NCBI GenBank assembly: GCA_013146195.2
Contig: CM028383.1
Span: 17,507,642-17,571,641, forward strand
Length of the DNA: 64,000 bases
Direction: 5' to 3'
Origin: Codonopsis lanceolata
Taxonomy: Eukaryota; Streptophyta; Magnoliopsida; Asterales; Campanulaceae
Below the pieces are notes generated by a model, which was not told the DNA's origin, made no database searches, and worked only from the letters and a program-made list of their open reading frames with translations. Made by a program: the position numbers and the translations under genes. Positions 48,445 to 59,493 of this stretch are shown in pieces (positions within the stretch are counted from its first letter, which is position 1; each line of letters starts with the position of its first letter).

Positions 48445-49324
48445 TGAAAGAACACAATAGCTAGGATTCTCAAGAGAAACTAATGCAATTTCCAATGTAG
48501 ATGCCTATGTAGCTACAATGGAAGTCACAATGGTCGAAGATGAACAAAAACAGCGGAAGACTAATAATCAGATAATAGACAGAATGCAAAAGATTACCAA
48601 AACAATCTACAAGACTATGCTTGTGGACCCAGCCTCAAGGCCACAAAGATTTCACTAAAAAGATTAAATGTTTTACAAAAACTATTGTGAAATCACTAAC
48701 CAAAACACTCTCACAAGACAACACGTCTTGGAGAGAAAAAATCCCACAGAAAACAAGGTATATCAAACGTGGGAAGAAACAAAACAACTTCCTAAAACTT
48801 GAACAGGAAGATAACGCAGAATTCCAGAACTTCAATGTAGCTGCCGATGTTATAACATCAGAAGCTACAATCAATCGGCCGTACGCTCGAAAAAAATCGC
48901 TCGAACTTTATATGAATCTGCTCACAGCTTATGGCTTTGTTTATTTCTCTCAAGCTCTGCACGTTATGCCGTGTCCCAGCTTCTCCATATATAGCGATGT
49001 GATAACCTGCACGCCAAGAATAATCCGGATTCTACAAGGACTAGGATTAGAGAAAAAGGGATTAAAAACTTCTTACCAAATCCATAGATTTTCTTACCAT
49101 AAAATAAAGGTCACAAGGAATCCGGTTGACAAAGGATTCATAAAGAGATTTAGTTTCCAAATATGATACACCATAATCTAATTAAAGATTTTGGTTCCAA
49201 ATATAATACAACTAAATCTAATTAAGGATGTGAAGTCCTAAAATAACCAAAACTTGTCAAAAATGAATTTTGACCATGAAAGGAGAAACAAGTAAAAATA
49301 GGCATGACCTATTTTACCATTTCA
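48445..49324 (-). repeat. Copia-2 3' LTR
   Basis: 880 bp. On the minus strand it starts TGAAATGGTAAAATAGG and ends TTGTGTTCTTTCA. The 181-codon antisense frame at 48621-49166 is an LTR artefact repeated in the other LTR. Confidence 0.92.
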
Positions 49325-49342
49325 ATCACCCCATTTTTTGAG
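49325..49342 (-). other. Copia-2 polypurine tract
   Basis: CTCAAAAAATGGGGTGAT on the minus strand directly precedes the 3' LTR. Confidence 0.75.
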
Positions 49343-49682
49343 CATTTCTGGTCAAATACAATGACAAGTGTTCCATTATCAGCTCATACTACAACCTGCA
49401 AAAGATAGAGAGGCATATACAAAGACACACCCCCTGAACACATGCACCAAGCAGGAATAATGAAAGTCAAACTGTATGAACTATAACCAACCAACCCAAA
49501 AACAGTTAAGAAGAGTTACAGAACCACATCAAGTAGAAATCAGTTTAAAGGAGTTATTACAGACCAAACATGAAGGATTGTTTAAGAAATACAACCAACC
49601 ACAACTTCAAATTTTCAACCACAAGAACAATAATCTTCAACATTGTTCTTCAAGAAGCTGCATTCTTCCCCAAAGAATGCAT

Positions 49683-51740
49683 TCAGAACAGCAGTTCAAA
49701 AGTGTAAGTATCATATGCAGAAGAATCAGGAACAACAACAACACTTGTATCAACAACCACAGGAGCAATTGGAACACTTGGAACACCACCCCCTATTTGG
49801 CCAGAATGTAGGGCCAACCAAGAGGTATATTGTGCAGCCAAGGACTGAAGAAGGGATGTTTGAGATGCCAGAATAGCTAGTTGAGAATTTACCATACTCA
49901 ACTGAGCAGAAATGAAGGCAATGGATATGGGAGCAGAAGGATGATCTGAGATGCATGGAAATGAGGTAGCTAGTGCAGCTACATTGTTAGTAACATTGAC
50001 AGAAGGATGAACAGATGGTTGAGACATAGATGGACCAGGGACAGAAGTAGAAGGAACTGAAGAAACAGGAACATAGGGATAAGATAGGGGCAGGTTAACA
50101 ACCCTATCTCCTCTCAGTAGTTTTGCAGAAATGTGGAGAGGATCAAGAATAGGGGTTAGCCTAGTTCCTGCAACTGGAGAATAACCTTGAGACACTAAAA
50201 TTTTGTATATCAGAGAAGGAAAAATCAGGGACCTTTTGTCACCCTCAGATTCAACTAGAGAGGTGATTTTCTTAAAAGCAAAATTTCCAAAATCAAAAGG
50301 CTTGTTTGTTCCTATCTGATATAAAACTCTAGCATGCTCTTCAGTTAAGGTGTTTGTGTTGGTGGTGGGTACCCAGTTAGCACAACAAATTTTGTGCATG
50401 AGTGCATAAAGGGAGGATAACTGAGATGTGATAATAGAAGAGCCCTTTCCAGGCCACTTATGCAAGGTTCCTCCAGTTAGTTCAAGGGCACACACATTAA
50501 GATCAGAAGTCATAGAAAAGGGACCAATCTCAGGGGTTGTGAACAAATTATTGATGAGGGAAGAGGAGAACATATACCATTTTCCACGCACAAAAACCTT
50601 CTCAAACTTAGGATCAGAAACTGAGGAAATTCTTTTCTCTAAATTTGCATAGAATTCATAAGTAAGGTCTCTGAAATTTGGTGAGGCAGAGGTGAGTGTT
50701 CCTAAAGGTCCTCTATCAGTGAAGAATTGAGACAAATTTTGTTCAGACAATTCAGCAGAAGGGATAACCCTTTCATCCACGATTTTCCTAGATGTAGTAT
50801 ATATGACAGAAGCAGCTTTTGAAAGAAATTTGGAAGAAAATGGTTTACCAACAGAAGCAGGAGCCATTGAAGCTCTGGATGTAGCTATATTGGTAGCTAC
50901 ATTGATGGATGATGTCCGGCTTTTGGTGAAACGAACTGGAACTTCATCACTTTCATCGATAGCAACTGGAGTTGCTTCTTTACTGTCAACATTTTTATCT
51001 GAACTGTCATCAAATTCAGAAGAACTGGATTGTTGAGCCAAGTCTTCTGTTGAAGGTGGTGAAGATCGAGGAGACACTTGCCCAGGGACAAACTTCAATT
51101 GCACCAGGAAGTCGGCAAGAGTACGATGTTCATCTCAAAAACTCATATCAGCATTAGATGCTGAAGGAGAACCAGGCTCATTTTCAGAGGATTCCTTGGC
51201 TTGTGTGGAAGAATCCGTTTGAAATACGACTCGAGGCGAAGGGATTGGATAATTTGCAGTTGCCCCTTCTTCTTCAACTGGAACAAACTTTGAGGAAGCA
51301 GGTTTGGTAACGGTCTCTTGAGCAACTGGGATTGACCCTGTTTCAGGTACAAAGTCTTCATCGTCTGAGTCACTGACGATGGGCACAGGTTCTTCAAAGG
51401 CTCCAGGTGCTACTTTGTGCTTCTTTGCAGAAATAACCTCCTCAATGCTTGGATTTTCGAAATTGGAAGGAATTCCTCTAAGCTTCTTCGATCTCCTAGA
51501 ACTAGGGTTCCCAATTTGGGGTAACCCAGACAAGTCAATGGGATTGTCTACATCTATAGCATTCCCTTTTTTTCCAGGAAGGATGATGGTTAGGGGTTCA
51601 GGCAAAGGCTGAGCATTGACCATAGCTGTTTGGGGATTTTCTGGTGATAAACTTGGGGACGATGTAGCTTCATTGGAAGTTACATCTGTTGAGGGATTTT
51701 GTTCGAGGTTCTTGGATATAGATGATGATGTGGAATCCAT
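49683..51740 (-). pseudogene. Copia-2 third ORF (sense, between pol and 3' LTR), one stop
   Basis: One frame of about 685 codons from ATG 51740 to 49683, interrupted only by a TGA at 51135. Residues 1-230 are acidic and Ser/Pro-rich with short basic patches (SSRRSKKLRG, ISAKKHK). The central part, around codons 330-560, carries FVRGKWYMFSSSLINNLFTT and later HARVLYQIGTNKPFDFGNFA. This is the pattern of the putative plant transposon protein domain found in third ORFs of plant retroelements. The C-terminus (QLSMVNSQLAILASQTSLLQ) looks helical or coiled-coil. No signal peptide or obvious membrane segment is seen. Copia-1 carries a counterpart at 38139-40880. Function unknown; near-integrity suggests selection until recently. 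Confidence 0.75.
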
Positions 51741-53043
51741 GGAGTAGTTGAGGAGAGAATCAGATAGAGAAGATGAGGAAAATGGGGATTTTCAGATAGA
51801 GGGATCTCGATGATTGCAGACTTCTTTGGATGAAGAATGAGCACGGTTCTGTATGTAGTAAATTCCTTTTGCCTGAAAATCAACACTAATATCTCTACTA
51901 ATTGTAATTAGCCGTTAATCTCTTAATGACACAGGAGTAGGAGAAGACTAAAAACAACTAACAAAATTTCAAATTTATATGATAAACCAAATATTAACCA
52001 AATCACATTTAAGGGAGAGATAGAAAATTTGATTTTGTCTTTGAGAAATATGTGGAGAGTTAAGGATGAGGGAAAAACAACCAACTTCAGATTTTGAATT
52101 TTTGAATTTTTCAAAATTAAGCAAGGATTTTGAAGGACCTCAACACTTAACTAACCAAATTTGTTACACCACCAAACTGTCAAACAGTAATCATAATCAG
52201 GTTCAAGGTCTCATGAACATCACACAGATTAGACAGCCACATAAATTACAACATGGAATACATTGGTATAGAGATTGCACTAATCTGATATGGAAACAAA
52301 AGAACAATAGGCTGATATGTTCAAAACTGAGTATGACCTAGAAAATATGGCTAACACATGCCAAGAAACATGAAAACAATGCAGTCACACACATGTGATA
52401 TGACTAGATCATCTGAATGTAGTTCCCAATGTAGCTGCATTGGAAGATACATTCGCCAAAGTTGTGATTTTATGTACAATTTCTCATCTTTTGTTCACCA
52501 AATCAGCACTCACTTTCCACAAAAACCATAGGTACTTTATTTCCCTAGGAGAATAGCTTTACTTTATTTCAAGCATATTCAACACATGCCACTAGGAACC
52601 TTTCACACTATTTACCAAGGGTAACCACTTTACTTTTTGATCAACCCATGAAATCCGAGGATTCATACTCCCGAAAGAAAGGTGTCACAACCTTGTTCAT
52701 AGGTAGCTCTTTTCCGTTAGGTAGCTTTCACACTTTTTCAATTCAAGGGAGTCAATTTTCTCAAGATCAACCCATGAAAGCCTAGGCTCCATAGTACTTT
52801 GACAAATTGCTGCATCCTAATTTTTTAAAAAGATAGCTCTTTCCTTTGTGGACTTAAGATTTTTCAATTGTAATAATATTTTAGGAAGTGAGTGTGGAGA
52901 ATCGGAACAAAGAAATCACAACAAACTTTGAATGTAAATCCAGAACAACAAACAGAGGTACTAAGACATTAAAGATGAAATTAGTGTGCCCCCCTAAAAA
53001 CTTAATGCAAGATGCCTAATTTTTTTTATATAAAAGTGAGGGG
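51741..53043. other. Copia-2 spacer between pol and third ORF
   Basis: 1.3 kb without a supported gene. It contains one copy of the recurring motif (CCAATGTAGCTGCATTGG at 52428-52445). It may hold the leader of the third ORF. Confidence 0.5.
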
Positions 53044-53790
53044 TCACATGGCACACATACCGAGAGATTTCCTAAGATTTATAAATCTCTCAAAATCTAG
53101 ACTCTTAGTGAAAATATCAGTCAGTTGATTTTCAGTTCCCACATGTTCAATGCAAATAATACCTTGTTCAACCAAGTCTCTAATAAAATGGTGTCTTATA
53201 TCAATATGCTTAGTTCTAGAGTGTTGAACATGATTTTTTGCTATACTTATGGCATTGGTGTTGTCACAATACATGGTTAGTACATTGCTGTGTAAGCCAT
53301 AATCCTTTATCATTTGATTCATCCACAAAAGTTGTGTACATCCACTACCAGCAGCAATATATTCAGATTCAGCTGATGAAAGGGCAACACAATTTTGTTT
53401 TTTACTAAACCAAGAAATCAAGTTGTTTCCCAAATAAAAACATCCACCTTAAGTACTTCTCATATCATCAACACTACCAGCCCAATCAGCATCACTAAAA
53501 CCAACAAGATTAGTGTTAGTGTATTTTGTGTACCACATACCCATGGCACAAGTCTCATCAACATACATAATTATTCTTTTCACAGCTTTCAAGTGGGAGA
53601 CTTTAGGGTTTGCTTGATACCTAGCACACAAGCACACGCTATACATGATGTATGGACGGGTGGCAGTCAAGTACAACAGACTTCCTTTCATGCTCCTATA
53701 CAATGTATGGTCAACACTTTCAGATTTTTTTATCTTTGTTGAGTTTATTGGATGTACCCATAGGGGTTTTCTTTTGTTTTCCATTCTCAA
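53044..53790 (-). pseudogene. Copia-2 RNase H and end of RT
   Basis: Ends SLGMCAM-stop. RNase H motifs present: LVGFSDADWAGS, LSSAESEYIAAGS, YCDNTNAISIAKN and HSRTKHIDIRHHFIRDLV. One in-frame stop (53449) divides it, and a frameshift at the T-run near 53727 separates it from upstream RT. Confidence 0.85.
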
Positions 53791-54809
53791 GATTGAATTT
53801 CTTCACCAAGTTAAAAGCATACTTGGCTTGAGATATGAACATCCCTTCATGTAGTTGTTTTATCTGAATTCCTAAAAAATAAGTCAACTCCCCTACCATA
53901 CTCATCTCAAAAGTGGAAGTCATGCAATTAACAAACTCTTTTTCCAAGGACTTGGAGGTGGACCCAAACACAATGTCATCAGCATAAATTTGTGCTATCA
54001 AAATGTGTTTGTCTTGTTTTTGAATAAAAAGAGTTTTGTCCACCTCTCCCCTTCTAAACCCACTTTTCAAAAGATGGTCTGTAAGTCTCCCATACCAAGC
54101 TCTAGGAGCTTGTTTGAGACCATACAAGGCCTTTTTTTAACTTAAACACATGATTGAGTTTATGGGGGTCCTCAAAACCTTTTGGTTGCTCAACAAAAAC
54201 TTCTTCTTCAAGGATGCCATTTAATAAAGTACTTTTAACATCCATTTGTTGAAGAGTTATATCAAGAAAGCACGCAATAGCAAGAAGTAAACGAATGGAC
54301 TCAATACGGGCAACAGGAGCAAAGGTTTCATCAAAATCCACCCCCTCAACCTGTGTATACCCTTGAGCCACAAGTCTTGCTTTGTTTCTTATTATTTCTC
54401 CCACTTCATTTGTTTTGTTTTTGAAAATCCACTTTGTTCCAATAACATTTACTGAAGTGGGTCTAGGAACAAGATACCAAACATCGTTTTTAGTAAATTG
54501 GTCAAGTTCTTCTTGCATGACATTTATCCAACACTCATCTTTAAGAGCTTCATGCACATTTTTGGGTTCAATGGTGGATACAAAACAAGATGCATGGATT
54601 TCTTCAAATTCTAGAGTAGACAAGCAAGCAAGTTTTATGTAATCCACCTTACCTTTTCTTCTAGTTGACACTCCATCCTGAACATTACCTATGATTTGAG
54701 AAGTGGGATGCATTTTCTGAATTTTGCTTGGTATGTCATATCCCTGATCACCAAACCGATCAAAGCGATTCTTCGCTTGTTCTAAGTCGGTTTCATCAAG
54801 TTTGTCCAA
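53720..54809 (-). pseudogene. Copia-2 reverse transcriptase
   Basis: The first frame (54102-54809) has VIGTKWIFKNKTNEVGEI, NKARLVAQGYTQVEGVDFDE and MDVKSTLLNGILEEEVFVEQ. It shifts frame at a T-run near 54130 into YGLKQAPRAWYGRL and the catalytic YADD (in AQIYADDIVFGS). MVGELTYFLGIQIKQ follows. Only the homopolymer shift separates the halves. The recurring palindromic motif lies at its N-terminal edge (54810-54850). Confidence 0.88.
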
Positions 54810-55024
54810 TGTGACTTCCGATGTAGCTACATTCGAATCACATTGGGTGTCACATTCTCAATCACATCGTCGAACTTCACGAATCTGCGGGTTCTCGCTT
54901 GATCGCCCATCGGTTCACCGGATTCAAATCGGTTTGGTTACGTTATCTCCAAAATCAAGAATACCTGAAACATCTTCTTCAATGGTTTTGTGGCCAAGAT
55001 CCGTTAGATCATCAAAGACAATAT

Positions 55025-55920
55025 TCATAGACTCCATGATAGTCTTAGTCCTAAGATTGAAGACTCTGTATGCACGACTATTGTAGAGTAGCCCATGAAA
55101 ATACACTTGTCACTTTTCGAATCAAATTTAGAAAGATGATCTCTATCATTGAGAAGATAGCACACACAACCAAAAACATGAAAGTATTTTAAGGTTGGTT
55201 TCTTTCCTAACAAAATTTCATACGGTATCATTGTGCTACCTGGTCTCAAGAAGACCCTATTTCCAATGTGACAAGCTGTATTTAAAGCTTCAGCCCAAAA
55301 CCTTTTTGCCAATTTTTTTGAGGTCAACATAACCCTTGCCATCTCTTGAAGTGTCATATTCTTTCTTTCCGCCACTCCATTTTGTTGTGGAGTTTTGGGA
55401 GGAGAGAATTCATGAGAGATGCCATTAGAGGCACAATAGTTAGAAAAAGAGGAGTTTTCATATTCCGTGTCATGATCTGATCTAATTCTGATAAGCTTTA
55501 GATCATACAAGTTCATAACACGGGTGTACCAGATTTTAAATGTCTCAAAATTTTCAGATTTTTCTCTCAAGAAAATCACCCAAGTGTATCTAGAAAAATC
55601 ATCCACACAAACAAAAGTGTATTTTTTTTCTTTCCTAAACTTTCTACCTCAATAGGACCCATGAGATCTGTATGAATCATCTCAAGACACCTAGATGTGG
55701 AACACTGAGATATAGGAAGATGAGAGGCCTTGGTTTGCTTACCTTTTTGACAGGGACCACATACCTTTGTATAGTTCTTATCAAAGTTTGGCAACCCTTT
55801 CACTGCATCATGTTTCACAAGCTCATGGAGCTTACGAAAACTCATATGTCCTAGTTTTTTATGCCAAATATCTGTAATGTCAAGATTAGCTTTGTGACAT
55901 GATTGGCTATTGTTGAACAT
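55025..55920 (-). pseudogene. Copia-2 GAG-pre-integrase and integrase
   Basis: WHKKLGHMSFRKLHELVKHD and CGPCQKGKQ form the HHCC zinc-binding part. A frameshift at the A-run near 55625 leads into MDDFSRYTWVIFL. Catalytic acids: HTDLMGP, IRSDHDTEYEN (the family usually has HGTEFEN) and TPQQNGVAERKN. It ends in KCIFMGYST, after which the frame shifts at about 55085 into a linker (54924-55106). Confidence 0.88.
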
Positions 55921-55949
55921 ATAACAATTGTCAGATGACCTTGTACCTG

Positions 55950-56303
55950 TCAGAAGACACTTGTTAGTTTGATCAAAACCTCACAAGAATTTTTTTCAAA
56001 CCTTACCTGAAGGTCATCATCACATAACTGACTTATACTGATCAAGTTTGTTTTAAGTCCTTCCACATGATAAACATTGGTGAGATTTGGAAGACCATCT
56101 ACATTCAAGGTTCCTTTGTCAATTATCTTGCCCTTGGCACCTCCTCCATAGGTCACTGAACCGCAATTGATGCTTACATAGCCCTTCAAATTTTCAATAG
56201 AACCTGTCATATGTCTAGAGCAACCACTGTCAAAATACCATGATCCAGCTATATGAGATTTCAAAGAAGTGAAGGTTACATTACACATCTCATCATCAGA
56301 CAA
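55950..56303 (-). pseudogene. Copia-2 protease region
   Basis: WYFDSGCSRHMTG gives the aspartic protease active site, followed by GLPNLTNVYHVEGLKTNLIS typical of the segment before integrase. It is in frame with gag upstream apart from a TGA at 56376. A frameshift at about 55965 separates it from integrase. Confidence 0.85.
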
Positions 56304-56375
56304 TTTTGCACCAGGACATATGTCAAATGGTTCACAGTATTTGGACTTACCTTTGTCTTTGCTGCCTTTGGGAAC

Positions 56376-58297
56376 TCACATCTGTTTAAAAATCTTTGGT
56401 TGCTGTTTCTGTGGACGTGAGTTCTGATGCGGCTTCGAATGTGACTTCCAATGTGATTTCCAATGTTGCTGCATTGGATGTTGCATTGGTTGTTGCATTC
56501 GATGTTGCATCTGATTTTTCACCAAGAAAGCATGCCTTACTTCTTCCTCATATATAGCCTTTTTGAGAAAACAGAATGGTTGTATATGACCAGGCTTATG
56601 GAAAAAATGACACGCAAAGTTTTTCTTTCTTGATTTTGGCCTTTCAAAGAAATCTGGATTATGAAAATTCTGTGAAGGCTGTTTAGGGTCAGAAGTACCT
56701 TCACCTTCTCTCACAAATATTTTTGGTACAAAACCAATACCTGACTTGGATGAGTTACCTGAATTGAGCATCTCATCCATTTTTTGTTGCCTTGAATTCC
56801 ATTTAGCCATGGTTTCATTTGCTTGAATGAGCTGCTCTTTTAAACCTTCGATCTCAACATCCTATTTACTCAGCAAGCTTTCCAGCCTTATGATGCAGTC
56901 TTTCTGATCTTCATTGGCCTTCTTCAACAGCTCGTTTGCCTTACCAAACAATGTAACTTGGTGAGCTCGCTTCTCCCAATCCTTGTATAATTCTTTGTAA
57001 CCTTCCAGCAGATCAGACTCTAAATCTCCACCATCTTCTGGGACTGAGGAATTAAAGCAGTAGAAATCCTCCCTGTTTCTATCCACTGCCTCTTCTGATA
57101 TGACTTCGAATGTAGCTACATTGGAAGTCACATTGCACAGAGAACTTGTACTGTCAGTTTCAGAATCATAAACAGCAGTGAGAGTGATAAGATCACCTCG
57201 ATCTTCTCCATCACTATCACTTAAAGTTGCTGAAAAGTTCAAACCTTTTTTCCTTAGAGTATTTGCACATTGGTTAGCATAATGACCATACCCTTGACAT
57301 TCTCTACATTGAATTGAATCAATGTTCTTTCCATTTTAGGAAGACTTTGAAGCAAACGGGTTTGTGAAAGGTTTTCTGGAGTTTGAAAAGAATTTTCCTT
57401 GAGAGAAAATTTGTCAGAATCAGGTTTGAAATTGTTTTTGGAGCTTGATGATGGAGTTCTATTTTGACTCTTACTTTTCAAAAAAATTCTAAATTTGGTG
57501 GTCAAAAGAGCTATAGATTCTTCTCCAAAATCAGACTCATCAATATCTTTTTGGATATCAAGCAAATCAGAAGAAATATCAATAGGAGCAGGCATAGCAA
57601 TATTTTTCACAATAGGTGTAGAAGATGATGCCCCTTTGCCTTTTTGTTTGATTTGATCATTCAGGTTCAATTCAAAGTTTTGAAGGATACCAGCCAATCG
57701 TTCAAAACTCATCTTGTCAATATCATGTGCTTCCTCTATAGCACATATTTTGACATTAAATCTTTCAGGCAAAGTTCTCATCATCTTGCTAACAAGACGT
57801 TCATTTGTGATGGGATCTCCTAAAGCAAGAGCAGAGTTGGACATGTCAAGAAGTCTACCATAATATGACATAATATCTTCAGACTCATTCATTCTGGTAT
57901 TTTCAAACTATGTGGTGAGTAATCTTAATTTAGAGGCGCGAACACTGGCAGGTCTTTCACACAAGGTCTGAAGGGCCTCCCAAACATCTTTAGCAGATTC
58001 ATAGTTGGCAATAACCCTAAAAGTGTTAGCATCTAAAGCTTTATATATAGCAGACAAAGCTTTTGAATTAAAAGACGCAGTATTCCTATCTTCATTAGAC
58101 CATTCAGATTCTTTGGTGATCTTGACATCACCATTAGAGTCAGTAGTTTTAGGAGGACTCCATCCATTTAGAACAGCAAGCCATGCTTTTTCATTAATTG
58201 ATTTGATGAAGATGCACATCTTGACTTTCCAAATCGAATAGTTTGCATTAGTCAAGGTAGGTGGACGAACGACATTCTCATATTGAGAATCCATCAC
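56376..58297 (-). pseudogene. Copia-2 gag, with stops and a frameshift
   Basis: Starts MMDSQYENVVRPPTLTNANY, a Copia gag N-terminus. A TAG at 57908 breaks the UBN2-like region; the same frame resumes TRMNESEDIMSYYGRLLDMS. A CCHC zinc knuckle CRECQGYGHYANQC lies at about 57260-57301 after a frameshift near 57330. A coiled-coil part follows (56862-57242), then a stop and a Met/Gln/His-rich tail MQHRMQQPMQHPMQQHW. A second zinc-finger-like ACHFFHKPGHIQPFC lies near 56600. The recurring motif occurs at 57104-57140 and, degenerate, at 56445-56515. Confidence 0.85.
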
Positions 58298-58337
58298 GGC
58301 TATGACCAGAATAAACTCTTAGTGATGTCAAGAGATG

Positions 58338-58349
58338 GCTCTGATACCA
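58338..58349 (-). other. Copia-2 primer-binding site
   Basis: TGGTATCAGAGC on the minus strand, two bases inside the 5' LTR, complementary to initiator methionine tRNA. Confidence 0.88.
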
Positions 58350-58351
58350 AT

Positions 58352-59234
58352 TGAAAGAACACAATAGTTAGGATTCTCAAGAGAAACCAATGCAATTTCC
58401 AATGTAGCTGCCGATGTAGCTACAATGGAAGTCACAATGATCGATGATGAACAAAAACAACGGAAGACTAATAATTAGATAATAGACAGAATGGAAAAGA
58501 TTACCAAAACAATCTACAAGACTATGCTTGTGGACCTAGCCTCAAGGCTACAAAGATTTCACTAAAAAGATTAAATGTTTTACAAAAACTATTGTGAAAT
58601 CACTAACCAAAACACTCTCACAAGACAACACGTCTTGGAGAGCAAAAATCCCACAGAAAACAAGGTATATCAAACGTGGGAAGAAACAAAAAAACTTCCT
58701 AAAACTTGAACAGGAAGATAAAGCAGAATTCCAGAACTTCAATGTAGCTGCCGATGTTATAACATCAGGAGCTACAATCAACTGCTGACGTCTGGATTGA
58801 AAAACTGCTTCTGAACTTTATATGAATCTGCTCACAGCTTATGGCTTTGTTTATTTCTCTCAAGCTCTGCACGTTATGCCGTGTCCCAGCTTCTCCATAT
58901 ATAGCGATGTGATAACCTGCACGCCAAGAATAATCCGGATTCTACAAGGACTAGGATTAGAGAAAAAAGGATTAAAAACTTCTTACCAAATCCATAGATT
59001 TTCTTACCATAAAATAAAGGTCACAAGGAATCCGGTTGACAAAGGATTCATAAAGAGATTTAGTTTCCAAATATGATACACCATAATCTAATTAAAGATT
59101 TTGGTTACAAATATAACACAACTAAATCTAATTAAGGATGTGAAGTCCTAAAATAACTAAAACTTGTCAAAAATGAATTTTGACCATGAAAGGAGAAACA
59201 AGTAAAAATAGGCATGACATATTTTACCCTTACA
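58352..59234 (-). repeat. Copia-2 5' LTR
   Basis: 883 bp, TG...CA on the minus strand (TGTAAGGGTAAAATATG...TTGTGTTCTTTCA). It differs from 48445-49324 by scattered changes plus one replaced block at about 58777-58815. Confidence 0.92.
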
Positions 59235-59493
59235 TAGGATATAAAAAATGCATCTTCCGATCTGACTTCGAATGAGAGAGAGAAAGAAAGGCGAAGGAAG
59301 GTAGAAAGAAATTAGAGTAATTGAGAACGGTTGGTATTTTAATTAGGAAGAAATTAACTAAATTGGACTTATGCGGTTGAAAACAAAAATGCGGCACTGT
59401 TGCAATTACAATTTCAGGAAAGGGAACCGACCCGCAATTAATTCATATGGTCCTAGCTTGTTTAATTTGAGAGCAGTTTTTGGTGATATCATA

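Larger units (their letters stand above)
48445..59234 (-). mobile_element. Copia-2: near-complete LTR retrotransposon with third ORF
   Basis: 10.8 kb on the minus strand. TAGGA is duplicated exactly at 48440-48444 and 59235-59239. LTRs are 48445-49324 and 58352-59234, differing by only a few percent by eye. Order: PBS, gag, protease, integrase, RT, RNase H, third ORF, polypurine tract. The order and the extra ORF point to Ty1/Copia, likely Sirevirus-like. Several stops and frameshifts break gag-pol. It inserted into Mutator-like element A. A palindromic motif recurs through the whole element (see findings). Confidence 0.92.
47404..59444. mobile_element. Mutator-like non-autonomous element A, split by Copia-2
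   Basis: The left end GGAAAAATTTGGGCCAGTCC continues TTATGATGAAATTATTACCG, and the right end near 59418-59444 (ATTTCAGGAAAGGGAACCGA) is its diverged inverted counterpart. Both resemble the ends of the complete relative at 59494-60641. Copia-2 (48445-59234) sits inside, so the element proper is about 1.25 kb (47404-48444 plus 59240-59444). Candidate 9-bp flanks AATCTCTAT and AATTCATAT match at 6 of 9. No transposase is present. Confidence 0.6.

Noticed and set aside
48621..49166. 181-codon plus-strand open frame
   Set aside because: It lies wholly within the Copia-2 3' LTR, antisense to the element, and a shortened version recurs in the other LTR. No domain.
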